64,000 nucleotides of DNA from Geodermatophilus sp. DSM 44513. GTDB lineage: Bacteria; Actinomycetota; Actinomycetes; Mycobacteriales; Geodermatophilaceae. The position numbers and the translations under genes are program-made. Positions 1-9,400 of the stretch are shown here, piece by piece. Positions within the stretch are counted from its first letter, which is position 1, and every line of letters starts with the position of its first letter. Under the pieces are notes generated by a model. The model was not told the DNA's origin. It saw only the letters and a list, made by a program, of their open reading frames with translations, and ran no database searches. Location of the stretch: positions 3,968,001 through 4,032,000 of the forward strand of contig NZ_CP135963.1 of NCBI RefSeq assembly GCF_032460525.1, given 5' to 3'.

Positions 1-49
1 GGTCAGCGACGCCGCCATGGAGGACCGCAAGAAGGAGGGGTACTTCTGA
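1..49 (+). CDS. cysD: Sulfate adenylyltransferase subunit 2, C-terminal end (partial)
   Basis: Only the last 15 codons are in the window; they read VSDAAMEDRKKEGYF and then stop. An AMExKKxxGYF ending followed directly by cysN is characteristic of CysD, the ATP pyrophosphatase subunit that adenylylates sulfate to APS. The stop codon shares one base with the cysN start (TGATG), so the two are translationally coupled. The call rests on this short tail plus the neighbour. Confidence 0.8.
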   Translation, partial: VSDAAMEDRKKEGYF

Positions 50-1353
50 TGGGTCCGGTCGACGTCCACTCCCCCGCCGCCGAGCACGCCGCCGAGCTCG
101 CCCGCGCCCGCAAGGACATCGTGCGGATCGCCACCGCCGGCTCGGTGGACGACGGCAAGAGCACCCTGATCGGCCGGCTGCTGTACGACAGCAAGGCGAT
201 CTTCGAGGACCAGTACGAGGCGGTGGCCCGGGCCAGCAAGGGCGACCACGTCGACCTCGCCCTGCTCACCGACGGCCTGCGCGCCGAGCGCGAGCAGGGC
301 ATCACCATCGACGTCGCCTACCGGTACTTCACCACCCCGCGACGGACGTTCGTGCTGGCCGACACCCCCGGCCACGTGCAGTACACGCGCAACATGGTCA
401 CCGGCGCCTCCACCGCGGACCTGGCCATCGTGCTGGTCGACGCCCGCAGGGGCATGGTCGAGCAGAGCCGCCGGCACGCCTTCCTCGCCTCGCTGCTGCG
501 GGTGCCGCACCTGGTCGTCGCGGTCAACAAGATGGACCTGGTCGACTGGTCGGAGGAGGTCTTCGACCGGATCGCCGACGAGTTCGACGCCTTCGCCGCC
601 AAGCTCAGCGTCCCGGACCTGACCGTCGTCCCCATCTCCGCCCTGCACGGTGACAACGTGGTGCGGCACTCGCCGAACACCCCCTGGTACGAGGGCCCGA
701 CGCTGCTGCACCACCTCGAGCACGTGCACGTGGCCAGCGACCGCAACCTCACCGACGCCCGCTTCCCGGTGCAGTACGTCATCCGGCCGCAGACCGACGG
801 GCACCACGACTACCGCGGCTACGCCGGCACGGTCGCCAGCGGGGTCTTCCGGGTCGGCGACGACGTCCAGGTGCTGCCCAGCGGCCTGACCACGAGGATC
901 GCCGGCATCGACGGGCCCCGCGGCCCCGTCGAGGAGGCCTTCGCCCCCATGTCGGTGACTCTGCGGCTGGACGACGACCTCGACGTCTCCCGCGGGGACC
1001 TGATCGGCAAGCCGGAGAACGCCCCGACCGCGACCCAGGACCTCGACGCCCTGGTCTGCTGGATGGCCGAGGAGCCACTGCGGCCGCGCCAGCGGATCGC
1101 GGTCAAGCACACCACCCGCTCGGTGCGCGCCGTGGTCAAGGAGCTGGCCTACCGGCTGGACGTGAACACCCTGCACCGCGACCGCGAGGCGCCCGAACTG
1201 GGTCTCAACGACATCGGCCGGGTGCGGCTGCGCGCCACCCAGCCGCTGTTCGTCGACGACTACACCCGCAACCGGGTCACCGGGCGGTTCATCCTGGTCG
1301 ACGAGGCCACCAACGCCACCGTCGGCGCCGGGATGCTCACCCCCGCCGGCTGA
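49..1353 (+). CDS. cysN: Sulfate adenylyltransferase subunit 1 (GTPase)
   Basis: This is the EF-Tu-like GTPase subunit of assimilatory ATP sulfurylase; GTP hydrolysis drives APS synthesis by CysD in the cytoplasm. The 434-residue protein has the P-loop GSVDDGKST at residues 31-39, the G3 motif DTPGHVQY near residue 105 and the G4 motif NKMD near residue 162, followed by the beta-barrel domains of translational GTPases. The ATG overlaps the cysD stop by one base. It ends after the beta-barrel region with no APS kinase (CysC) domain, unlike the CysNC fusions of many actinobacteria, so APS kinase must be encoded elsewhere if PAPS is made. Confidence 0.95.
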   Translation: MGPVDVHSPAAEHAAELARARKDIVRIATAGSVDDGKSTLIGRLLYDSKAIFEDQYEAVARASKGDHVDLALLTDGLRAEREQGITIDVAYRYFTTPRRTFVLADTPGHVQYTRNMVTGASTADLAIVLVDARRGMVEQSRRHAFLASLLRVPHLVVAVNKMDLVDWSEEVFDRIADEFDAFAAKLSVPDLTVVPISALHGDNVVRHSPNTPWYEGPTLLHHLEHVHVASDRNLTDARFPVQYVIRPQTDGHHDYRGYAGTVASGVFRVGDDVQVLPSGLTTRIAGIDGPRGPVEEAFAPMSVTLRLDDDLDVSRGDLIGKPENAPTATQDLDALVCWMAEEPLRPRQRIAVKHTTRSVRAVVKELAYRLDVNTLHRDREAPELGLNDIGRVRLRATQPLFVDDYTRNRVTGRFILVDEATNATVGAGMLTPAG

Positions 1354-1356
1354 CCG

Positions 1357-2169
1357 TCAGGCGGCGGCCTTCTCCAGGGCGCGGCGGGTGAGCAGGCGGG
1401 CGAGGTGGCGGCGGTACTCCTGGTCGGCGTGCATGTCCGCCGTCGGGGAGGTCCCCTGGTCGGCCAGCGCGGCGGCCTCGGCGATGGACGCGCCCCCGGC
1501 GAGCGCCTCCTCCGTCGCCGTCGCCCGCACCACCGAGCCGGCCATGTTTGCCAGCGCGACACGGCCCTGCACCGCGGCCGCCGACACGATCGGCCAGTCG
1601 TTCTCCCGGCGGGTGAACTTCTCGTAGCCCCAGCCGACGCCGGCCATCCGCGGCACCCGCACCTCGACGACGACCTCGTCCGGTGACAGCGCCGTCTCGA
1701 AGAAGCCGGTCCAGAACTCGGTGACCGGCACCTCGCGCCGTCCACCGGGCCCCTGGACGACGACGGTGCCACCGAGCGCGAGCAGCGCGGTGGGCAGGTC
1801 CGACGCCGGGTCGCTGTGCGCCACGGTGCCGCCCAGGGTGCCGCGGTGGCGCACCTGCGGGTCGCCCACCCGACCGGCCGTGTGCGACAGCAGCGGCACC
1901 TCGGCGTCGGCGACCGCGGACTGCTGCAGCTCGGAGTGCCGGGTGCCCGCGCCGATGGCCACCTCCTCGCCCTCGACGCGGACGTAGGACAGGTCGCGGA
2001 TGCCGCTGATGTCGATCAGCACGGTGGGGACGGCCAGCCGCAGCTTCATGACCGGCAGCAGCGAGTGCCCGCCGGCGAGCAGCTTGGCGTCCTCGCCGTG
2101 CTCGGTGAGCGCGGCCACGGCCTCCTCGACCGACCGCACCCGCACGTAGTCGAACGGCGCCGGGATCAT
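1357..2169 (-). CDS. coxM: Xanthine dehydrogenase/Cox family FAD-binding subunit
   Basis: Medium, FAD-binding subunit of a molybdenum hydroxylase (270 aa). The N-terminal half carries the flavin-binding signature AGGHSLLPVMKLRL near residues 32-45 and the second flavin motif TLGGTVAHSDPASDLP near residue 113; the C-terminal part is the CO-dehydrogenase flavoprotein C domain. It moves electrons from the iron-sulfur subunit to the acceptor. It is the last gene of a leftward operon (large, small, medium). The 79-bp gap to the small-subunit gene holds only low-complexity direct-repeat-like sequence. The gene runs convergently into cysN, with 3 bp between stop codons. Confidence 0.9.
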   Translation of the reverse strand: MIPAPFDYVRVRSVEEAVAALTEHGEDAKLLAGGHSLLPVMKLRLAVPTVLIDISGIRDLSYVRVEGEEVAIGAGTRHSELQQSAVADAEVPLLSHTAGRVGDPQVRHRGTLGGTVAHSDPASDLPTALLALGGTVVVQGPGGRREVPVTEFWTGFFETALSPDEVVVEVRVPRMAGVGWGYEKFTRRENDWPIVSAAAVQGRVALANMAGSVVRATATEEALAGGASIAEAAALADQGTSPTADMHADQEYRRHLARLLTRRALEKAAA

Positions 2170-2248
2170 CCTCGCTCCTCGCTGGCGCTCGTCGTTCGCG
2201 TGATCCCGGGCCGGGCTGCGCCGATGGACGACCTCGCCAGCTCGGTCG

Positions 2249-2752
2249 TCACGCCTCGACCTCCTGCGCCTGCGGCACGCGGCCGGCCGCGGGACCGGCC
2301 TCGGCGGCGGCCAGCACCGCCCGCACGATGTTGTGGTAACCGGTGCACCGGCAGAGGTTGCCCTCCAGACCCTCGCGGACCTCCCGGTCGGTCGGGTCGG
2401 GGTTGTCGGCGAGCACGCCGACCGCCGCCATGACCATGCCGGGGGTGCAGAACCCGCACTGCAGACCGTGCTCGGCGCGGAAGGCCGCCTGCACCGGGTG
2501 CATCTCGCCGTCCGGCCCGGCCAGCCCCTCCAGGGTGGTCACCTGGCCGCCGTCGGTCTGCGCCGCGAGCACCGTGCAGCTCTTCACCGTCAGCCCGTCG
2601 ACGATGACCGTGCACGCGCCGCAGGAGGTGGTGTCGCAGCCGACGTTCGTGGCCTTGAACCCCCGCACGTCCCGCAGGTAGTGCGCCAGCAGTAGGCGGG
2701 GTTCCACCTCGTCGGTGCGCTCCTGCCCGTTCACCGTGATCGAGACCTGCAT
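2249..2752 (-). CDS. coxS: Xanthine dehydrogenase/Cox family [2Fe-2S] subunit
   Basis: Small subunit (167 aa) carrying two [2Fe-2S] clusters. The plant-ferredoxin-type N-terminal domain has CDTTSCGAC plus a downstream cysteine in VKSC. The C-terminal helical domain has CGFCTPGM and CRCTGYHNI, the usual C-x2-C and C-x-C ligands. It relays electrons between the molybdopterin and FAD subunits. Its ATG overlaps the stop of the large-subunit gene by one base, so the two are coupled. All eight expected ligand cysteines are visible, so the subunit looks intact. Confidence 0.92.
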   Translation of the reverse strand: MQVSITVNGQERTDEVEPRLLLAHYLRDVRGFKATNVGCDTTSCGACTVIVDGLTVKSCTVLAAQTDGGQVTTLEGLAGPDGEMHPVQAAFRAEHGLQCGFCTPGMVMAAVGVLADNPDPTDREVREGLEGNLCRCTGYHNIVRAVLAAAEAGPAAGRVPQAQEVEA

Positions 2753-5028
2753 CAGTTGCCTCCCTGGGCCTGCTGGACGGCCCGGAACACCCGCATCGGG
2801 GTGGTGGGCATGTCGATGTGCCGTACGCCGAGGTGGGCGACCGCGTCGATGACCGCGTTCTGCACCGCCGGGGTGGCGCCGATCGTGCCGGCCTCGCCGA
2901 CGCCCTTCGCGCCGAGCGGGTTCATCGGGGTGGGGGTGGCCATCTCCACCAGCTCGAAGCTGGGCAGCTCGGTGGCGGAGACGAACGGGTAGTCGGCCAG
3001 CGTGGAGGTCGTCGGGTTGCCGTCCTCGTCGTAGAGCACCTCCTCCAGCAGCGCCTGGGCGACGCCCTGGGCGTAGCCACCGTGCCGCTGCCCCTCGGCG
3101 AGCAGCGGGTTGAGGATCGTGCCCGCGTCGTCGACCGCGATCAGCCGCACGACCTCGGCCTTGCCCGACTCGACGTCCACCTCGACCACGACCACGTGGG
3201 CGCCGAAGGGGAACGTCGGGCCGCCCGCGGTGAACCTGGTGCGCACCAGGAGCTGCTCGTCGGCGGCCAGCTCCGCGAAGGTGACCCCCGTCCCCGGCGT
3301 GCCGCGGACGGCGAGCCCGGCCAGGCGCAGGTCCACGACGAGGTCCTCGGGCGCGACCTCCAGCTTCTCCGCGGCGCGCTGCCTGGCCAGCTCGACCAGC
3401 TCGTCGGCCGCCTGGTGCACCGCCGCACCGCCCTGCTGCAGGCTGCGCGAGCCCATCGTGCCGCCGCCCTGCGGCACCAGGTCGGTGTCACCGTGCACGA
3501 CGGTGATCCGCTCCACCGGGATGCCGAGCTGGTCGCTGGCGATCATCGCCCAGGCGGTGGCGTGGCCCTGGCCGTGCGGCGAGGTGCCGGTGAGCACCGT
3601 GGCCGTGCCGTCCGGGTGGACCTCCAGGGCGGCGTTCTCGCCGGTGCCGGCGCCGTTGTCGGCCCCGGTGATCTCCACGTACACCGACATCCCGATGCCC
3701 AGCTGCCGGACGTCCCCCCGCTCCCGGCGGCGGGCCTGCTCGGCGCGCAGCTCGGCGTAGCCCGCCGCCTCCAGCGCCGCGTCCAGGGCGGCGGTGTAGT
3801 CGCCGTTGTCGTAGACGGCGCCCGTCGGCGTGGTGTGTGGCTCGCCGAACGCCGGCAGCAGGTTCCGGCGGCGCACGTCGGCGGGGTCCATGCCGATCTC
3901 GGCGGCGAACAGGTCGACCGCCCGCTCCAGTGCCGCCGTCGCCTCCGGCCGGCCGGCGCCGCGGTAGGCGCCGATGGGGGTCGTGGTGGTGGCCAGCGCG
4001 CGGGCCTGGGCGTGCACGCGCGGGAAGCCGTACACCCCGGGGGCCATCAGCATGGTCAGGGTGGGCAGCACCGTGCCGATCCGGGGGTAGGCACCGCAGT
4101 CCTGGTCGGCCACCAGGCTGTAGGCCTCGATCGTGCCGTCCCGGCGTCCGCCGATGGTGACCACCTGGTCCTGGGCCCGGCCGTGCAGCATCCCGATCAT
4201 GTTCTCCGAGCGGCTCTCCGACCAGCGGACCGGCCGGCCGACGTGGCGGGCCAGCCAGGCGACGAACACGTACTCCGGGTCCGCGCCGATCTTGGCGCCG
4301 AAGCCACCGCCGACGTCCGGGGTGATCAGCCGGATCAGGTCGGGGTCCATCCCCAGCCAGTCGCCGTACTGCCCGCGGGCCTGCTGGGCGCCCTGGTTGG
4401 TGCACCAGGCGGTGAGCCGGCCGTCCTCGCTCCACACCGCGGCGGCGGCACGGGTCTCCAGCGGTACCGGTGCCACCCGCTGGTTGACCATCGGCTGGGT
4501 GACGACGACCTCGCAGCCGTCGAAGAGGTCCGCCGGCGCGGGCTCACCGAAGGAGGCCATCACGTTGGTCCCGGCCTCCGGGAACAGCAGCACCTCGTCG
4601 GACGCCGACGCGGCCGTGCCCACCACCGCGGGCAGCGGCTCGACGTCGACGACGACCAGCTCCGCGGCGTCCTCGCCCTGGTACGGCTGCTCGGTGAGGA
4701 CGACGGCGACGGGGTCGCCGACGAAGCGCACCCGGTCCGACGCCAGCCAGGGCCGGGTCATCGCCGCGTTGACGAAGGGGAAGGGCGGTGGCAGGGGCTC
4801 CAGGTCACCGACGTCCTGCGCGGTCACCACCGCCACCACGCCGGGCGCCTCCAGCGCTGCCGACCCGTCGACCGACAGCAGCCGGCCGTGGGCGACGGTG
4901 GACCGCACGAAGGTCGCGTGCAGGGCCCCGGTCAGCCGCTCGTCGGTCAGGTCCTCGGTGTAGGTCGCACCCCGGGTGAGGAACAGCGGGTCTTCGGTGC
5001 GGACCACGCGCGTACCGAGGATGCTCAT
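2752..5028 (-). CDS. Form II CoxL-like molybdopterin hydroxylase large subunit
   Basis: Large catalytic subunit of a xanthine oxidase/aerobic CO dehydrogenase family enzyme (758 aa). The active-site loop reads AYRGAGR, the form II signature, not the AYRCSFR loop with the copper-binding cysteine of true (form I) CO dehydrogenase. The substrate is therefore probably an aldehyde, purine or other N-heterocycle. The C-terminal GVGEAGT segment supplies the conserved catalytic glutamate. I chose the ATG at 5028 because GAAGGTGAG lies just upstream and [17 protein letters not shown] is the family's usual N-terminus; an in-frame start 75 bp upstream lacks these. It heads the large-small-medium operon. 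No cofactor maturation genes are adjacent. Confidence 0.9.
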   Translation of the reverse strand: MSILGTRVVRTEDPLFLTRGATYTEDLTDERLTGALHATFVRSTVAHGRLLSVDGSAALEAPGVVAVVTAQDVGDLEPLPPPFPFVNAAMTRPWLASDRVRFVGDPVAVVLTEQPYQGEDAAELVVVDVEPLPAVVGTAASASDEVLLFPEAGTNVMASFGEPAPADLFDGCEVVVTQPMVNQRVAPVPLETRAAAAVWSEDGRLTAWCTNQGAQQARGQYGDWLGMDPDLIRLITPDVGGGFGAKIGADPEYVFVAWLARHVGRPVRWSESRSENMIGMLHGRAQDQVVTIGGRRDGTIEAYSLVADQDCGAYPRIGTVLPTLTMLMAPGVYGFPRVHAQARALATTTTPIGAYRGAGRPEATAALERAVDLFAAEIGMDPADVRRRNLLPAFGEPHTTPTGAVYDNGDYTAALDAALEAAGYAELRAEQARRRERGDVRQLGIGMSVYVEITGADNGAGTGENAALEVHPDGTATVLTGTSPHGQGHATAWAMIASDQLGIPVERITVVHGDTDLVPQGGGTMGSRSLQQGGAAVHQAADELVELARQRAAEKLEVAPEDLVVDLRLAGLAVRGTPGTGVTFAELAADEQLLVRTRFTAGGPTFPFGAHVVVVEVDVESGKAEVVRLIAVDDAGTILNPLLAEGQRHGGYAQGVAQALLEEVLYDEDGNPTTSTLADYPFVSATELPSFELVEMATPTPMNPLGAKGVGEAGTIGATPAVQNAVIDAVAHLGVRHIDMPTTPMRVFRAVQQAQGGN

Positions 5029-5145
5029 GCGCTCACCTTCCGTCGGGTGGGTGACCCCTGTCACCCTCCCGCACGGGGCGCCGGTCCGCCACCGACCCGC
5101 CATCGCACCGACGCCGTCGTCGGTGCGGCGTCGGTGGCGGGGTGC

Positions 5146-5322
5146 TCAGCCCGCGGCGTCCGCGTTGGGGTCGGGGGCCTGGCTGGCGTCGCCGTCCCAG
5201 TCCTTGCCCGCCGCGTCGGCGTGCTCGGAGATGCTGTCGGTCTGCCCGGCGACGGTCTGCACCATCTCCTCGTCCGAGAGACCCTCGCCCGCGCTGTAGG
5301 TGGTGCCGTCCGGCTCGCTCAT
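5146..5322 (-). CDS. Small acidic hypothetical protein
   Basis: A 58-aa acidic protein rich in Asp, Ala and Gly, starting MSEPDGTTYS, with no membrane segment or recognisable domain. The ATG at 5322 overlaps the stop of the preceding anti-sigma-type ATPase gene by four bases (ATGA) and has GGAGGAGA upstream, so real coupled translation is likely. I do not recognise a family. The position next to an RsbW-like protein hints at a stress-related role, but that is inference only. Confidence 0.6.
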   Translation of the reverse strand: MSEPDGTTYSAGEGLSDEEMVQTVAGQTDSISEHADAAGKDWDGDASQAPDPNADAAG

Positions 5323-5759
5323 GCCGTCTCCTCCTCGGTGGATCGCTCCCCCGCCGGTCCCCGCGGGTCGTCGTCGGCAAACCCCGGGGCGGCCAGCTCG
5401 AACCACACGCACGTGCCGTCGCCGTGCTCCTCGACGCCCCACCGGTCCGCGACGGCCTCGACCAGCCGCATGCCGCGGCCGCGGTCGGCGGAGACGTGCA
5501 GGTCCCGGACGACGGGTCGCAGCGCGGAACCGTCGGCGGCGGAGATCCGCAGCCACCGCTCGGCCAGCGTGACCTGCAGGGTGGAGGAGGCCTCGCCGGC
5601 GACGTGGTCGACGACGTCGGCCACCAGCTCGGTGACCAGCAGGGCGGCGTCCTCGGCGTCGTGCGGTGCCGACCAGTCGCGCAGCAGGTCGCGCACCAGA
5701 TGCCGGGCGACCGGGACGCTGGCGGTGACCGGGTGCAGGTCGACGGAGGCCACGAGCAT
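5319..5759 (-). CDS. RsbW-like anti-sigma factor / serine-threonine kinase ATPase
   Basis: A 146-aa protein with a single GHKL (HATPase_c) fold as in RsbW/SpoIIAB-type anti-sigma factors, which sequester a sigma factor or phosphorylate a STAS antagonist. Visible signatures are the N-box-like LLVTELVADVVDHV (about residues 41-54, with Asp where Asn usually coordinates Mg-ATP) and the G-box region GRGMRLVEAVADRWGV (about residues 94-109). The non-canonical N-box leaves kinase activity uncertain. It lies divergent from the HTH gene at 5982 and upstream of the small acidic gene it overlaps. No sigma factor gene is adjacent; a STAS protein occurs at 23.4 kb. Confidence 0.75.
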   Translation of the reverse strand: MLVASVDLHPVTASVPVARHLVRDLLRDWSAPHDAEDAALLVTELVADVVDHVAGEASSTLQVTLAERWLRISAADGSALRPVVRDLHVSADRGRGMRLVEAVADRWGVEEHGDGTCVWFELAAPGFADDDPRGPAGERSTEEETA

Positions 5760-5864
5760 GGACGCCGGTCTCCCTGCCCAGGTGTGCGAGCCGCGGTGCA
5801 GCCGACTGCTACTGCGCGTGACACCACCCCGCCGGGCACAACGCTGTCAGTGGGATGGCTGCGT

Positions 5865-5878
5865 GCAACACCTGTTGC
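5865..5878. promoter_or_regulatory. Palindromic operator candidate GCAACA-N2-TGTTGC
   Basis: A perfect 6+6 bp inverted repeat with a 2-bp spacer lies in the 222-bp divergent region between the RsbW-like gene and the HTH gene. The half-site GCAAC also makes up the two operators in front of the marR gene at 10.53-10.56 kb, so the same regulator may act here. That link is inference. Confidence 0.4.
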
Positions 5879-5981
5879 CTCGCGCGAGCCGTTGCACGTC
5901 ACGGGGTCTTGCGCCCAGCCCTCCAGGTATGGATAGTGGGCAACTGTATTGACTCCACCCAATGTCCCGAGCGGAGGGCCC

Positions 5982-6344
5982 GTGACGAGCGACACCGACG
6001 AGCAGGACCCGGCGGTCCGGGCACTCCGCGAGCTCATGACCGTGCTCGACACCTGCATGGTCGAGCTGGGTGGCGCCCGCGAGCGCGCCGAGAAGCTGCT
6101 CGAGGAGCGCCTGACCGGCCGGGCCTGGCTGGACATCGTGACGGCGGAGTCCCGCCCGCTGGTGGTCGAGCAGATCAGCACGGTGATGGCCGCCCTGGCC
6201 AGCGCCGGCGGGGCCTGGCGGCGCGAGCAGGCCCACGCCCTGGCCGCCGAGCAGGTCAGCATCAACCGGATCGCCGCGATGTTCGGCGTCACCCGGCAGC
6301 GGATCTCCGCCCTGCTGCGCGAACGGGCCCGCGCCCGCAGCTGA
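5982..6344 (+). CDS. Small helix-turn-helix DNA-binding protein
   Basis: A 120-aa protein ending in an HTH segment, INRIAAMFGVTRQRISALLRE, that resembles sigma-70 region 4 or Xre-type recognition helices. The N-terminal half is helical with a coiled-coil-like stretch (ERAEKLLEERL). I chose the GTG at 5982 because GCGGAGGG precedes it by four bases; an in-frame ATG at 5949 has no such site. It is probably a transcriptional regulator, divergent from the anti-sigma-type gene. The target is unknown. Confidence 0.65.
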   Translation: MTSDTDEQDPAVRALRELMTVLDTCMVELGGARERAEKLLEERLTGRAWLDIVTAESRPLVVEQISTVMAALASAGGAWRREQAHALAAEQVSINRIAAMFGVTRQRISALLRERARARS

Positions 6345-6350
6345 GAGGAG

Positions 6351-6457
6351 GACCCCCTCGCCCCCCTCCGCTCGCCAACTCGCCGGCCTCGTCCAGGGCA
6401 CCGCCCCGAGCGGAGCGAGGGGTGGGGAGGACGGGGTCCTTCGGCTGCGAGGGGGCC
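6351..6457. repeat. Hairpin-forming intergenic repeat, copy 1 (bidirectional terminator?)
   Basis: Between the convergent HTH and hrpA genes. Outer arms CCCCCTCG (6353-6360) and CGAGGGGG (6448-6455) pair; inside lies the CCCCCCTCCGCTCGCC-type core seen in the other copies and a second GAGCGGAGCGAGGGG hairpin. It is the longest and most complex member of a dispersed family (other copies at 13.0, 16.6, 19.5 and 25.6 kb). A terminator function fits the convergent setting. Confidence 0.55.
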
Positions 6458-6478
6458 ACGGGGCACGGGGGTCCTCTA

Positions 6479-9400
6479 TCAGGTCAGCAGCGCGTCGATC
6501 GCCTTGTGGACCCGCTGCTCCGACACCGGCCGCGGGGTGCCCACGGCCTGCGCGAACAGGCTGACCCGCAGCTCCTCGACCATCCACCGCACCCGGGCGA
6601 CCGGGTCGTCGGGCGCCCCGGTCGACGGGACCCGCGCGCGCAGGTCCTCGTACTCGGCGGTCACCGCGGCGACCTGCTGCGTCCACAGCGCGTCGCGCGC
6701 CGCGTTGGCCGGCAGCTTCTCCAGCCGGTGGGCCATCCCCCGGAGGTAACGGACCAGGTCGGGCAGGCGGCGGCGTCCGGCCGTGGCGACGAACCCGCGG
6801 TGCAGCAGCCCGCCCATCTGCCGGCGCAGGTCGGCGACCGCCGCCTCGGGCACCCGTCGTCCCGGTGCCGCGCCGATCGCGACGGCGACCTCGCGCGCCT
6901 GCACGAGCACCGCCTCGACCCGCCGCACCGTGTCGGTGGTCAGCGGCAGCAGCTGGGCCCTGGCGGTCTGCACCAGCGCGGTGAACGCGGCCTCGTCCCG
7001 CGGTGGCCCGCCGGCGGCGGCGACCAGCTCGTCGGCGACGGCGTCCACGCAGTCGTCGACCAGCGCGGGGATCTCGCCGTCCGGGTTGAACTGCAGGGCC
7101 AGCCGGGTCCGCGGCGACAGGCCCTTGACCACCGGGCGGGTCGGTGAGCCGGCGACGAGCACGAGCAGCCGGCGGGCCCCGCGCCAGGTCAGCCGGGTCG
7201 CCTCCGCCTCGGTGGCGACCACGCGGACGCCGACCGTCGTCCCCTCGTCGACCAGGGCGGGGTACGCGGTGACCACGTGACCGCCGCGGCGCACGTCGAC
7301 GGTGCGCGGCAGCGTGCCGAACGTCCAGGCGGTCTGGCCGGTGCGCTCCAGGTCGGAGGCGGCAGCGGCCAGGCTGGCGCGGGCCTGCGGGGCGACCTGG
7401 CGGCGCAGCGCGGGGAGGTCCTTGCCCGACGCGAGCACCCGGGCGTCCTCGCCGACGACCCGGAAGGTCGCCCGCAGGTGGTCGGGCACCTGGTCCGGCG
7501 CCCAGGCGTCCGGCGGGACGACGACGCCGGCGGCGCGGCGCAGCTCGCGCTCCAGGGCCGGCAGCAGCGGCTCGGTCGGCGCGACGTGCGGCAGCACCTC
7601 GCGCACCCGGTCGGGGATGGGGACCAGCGTGCGGCGCAGCTGCTTGGGCAGGGTGCGCAGCAGTGCGGTGACCAGCTCCGCGCGCAGCCCCGGGACGGTG
7701 AAGGCCAGGGACTCCCCGGAGGTCTGCTCGGCGACGGCGTCCAGCACCGCCAGCGGGACGTCGACGGTGACGCCGTCGGCCGGGGTGCCCGGGGCGAACG
7801 CGTAGGACAGCGGCAGGGTCAGGCCCTGCGTCAGCGGCACCTCGTCGGGGAAGTCCGCCGGGTCCACCTGCCCGGCCGCCGCCGCGTCGGTCAGCAGCGC
7901 CGGGGTGAAGGTCAGCAGGTCCGGGGTCTGCCGGCGGGCGGACTTCCACCACCGGTCGAAGTGCCGGGTGGAGACGACGTCGGCGGGGACGCGGGCGTCG
8001 TAGAGCTCGAACAGCGTCTCGTCGTCCACCCGGATGTCGCGGCGGCGAGCCCGCTCCTCCAGCTCGGCAACGCGGCGCAGCGCCTCGGTGTTGTCGTGCC
8101 AGAAGCGGTGGTGCGTCGTCCACTCCCCCTGCACCAGGGCGTGCCGGATGAACAGCTCCCGGGACACGACCGGGTCGATCGAGCCGTACTGCACGCGCCG
8201 GTCGACGACCAGCGGGATGCCGTAGAGGGTGACCCGCTCGGTGGCGACGACGGAGCCTCGCTTGGCGTCCCAGCGCGGCTCGGAGTGCTGCCGGTGGACC
8301 AGGTGGCCGGCCAGCCGCTCGACGGTCTCGGGGTCGACGCGGGCGACGGTGCGGGCGAACAGCCGGCTGGTCTCGACCAGCTCGGCGGCGACCACCCAGC
8401 GCGGCGGCTTCTTCGCCAGCGGGGTGCCCGGGGCGATGACGAAGCGGGCGTTGCGCGCCCCGAGGTACTCCCGCCCACCGCGCCCTCGCGGGCCTCTGTC
8501 GCGGTGTTGGCCCTTCCCGTCGTCCAGCTGGACGCCGACGTGGGACAGCAGCCCGGCCAGCAGGGCGGTGTGGATGCCGCGCTCGTCGGGCTCGGCGGCG
8601 GGCTCACCGGTGGTCATGCCGAGCCGGCGGGCGGTGCTGCGCAGCTGGCCGTGCAGGTCCTGCCACTCGCGGATGCGCAGGTAGTGCAGGAACTCCCGCT
8701 TGAGCGTGCGGCGGAAGGCGCTGCCGGACAGCGCCTCCTGCTGATCGCCCAGGTACCGCCACAGGTCGAGCAGCGCCAGGAAGTCGGAGTGCTCGTGGGC
8801 GAAGCGGGCGTGCATCTCGTCGGCGGCCTGCTGGTGGTCGGTGGGGCGCTCGCGGGGGTCCTGGATGGTCAGCCCGGCGGCGATGACCAGCACCTCCTCC
8901 AGCACGCCGCGCCGGTCGGCCTCGACCACCATGCGGGCCATCCGCGGGTCCAGCGGCAGGGCGGCCAGCGCCCGACCGGTGGGGGTCAGCGCGCCGGCCC
9001 CGTCCAGGGCGCCGAGCTCCTCGAGCAGGGCCACGCCGTCGGCCACCGCGCGGCGGTCCGGCGGGTCGATGAACGGGAAGTCCGCGACGTCGCCCAGGTC
9101 GAGGGCGGCCATCTGCAGCAGCACCGAGGCGAGGTTGGTGCGCAGGATCTCCGGGTCGGTGTACTCCGGCCGGCCGTCGAAGTCCTCCTCGCTGTAGAGC
9201 CGGATCGCGATGCCGTCGGAGGTGCGCCCGCAGCGGCCGGAGCGCTGCCGGGCCGAGGCCTGGCTGACCGGCTCGATCGGCAGCCGCTGCACCTTGAGCC
9301 GGGAGCTGTACCGGGAGATGCGCGCGGTGCCGGGGTCGACGACGTAGCGGATGCCCGGCACGGTCAGCGAGGTCTCGGCGACGTTGGTGGCCAGCACCAC

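Noticed and set aside
2752..5028. True carbon monoxide dehydrogenase
   Set aside because: The active-site loop is AYRGAGR, lacking the Cys that binds copper in form I enzymes.
2818..5952. A 1044-codon open frame on the plus strand opposite the Cox large subunit
   Set aside because: Composition is low-complexity Arg/Gly/Pro/His as expected for an antisense frame in GC-rich DNA; it has no domain and the opposite strand encodes a clear enzyme.
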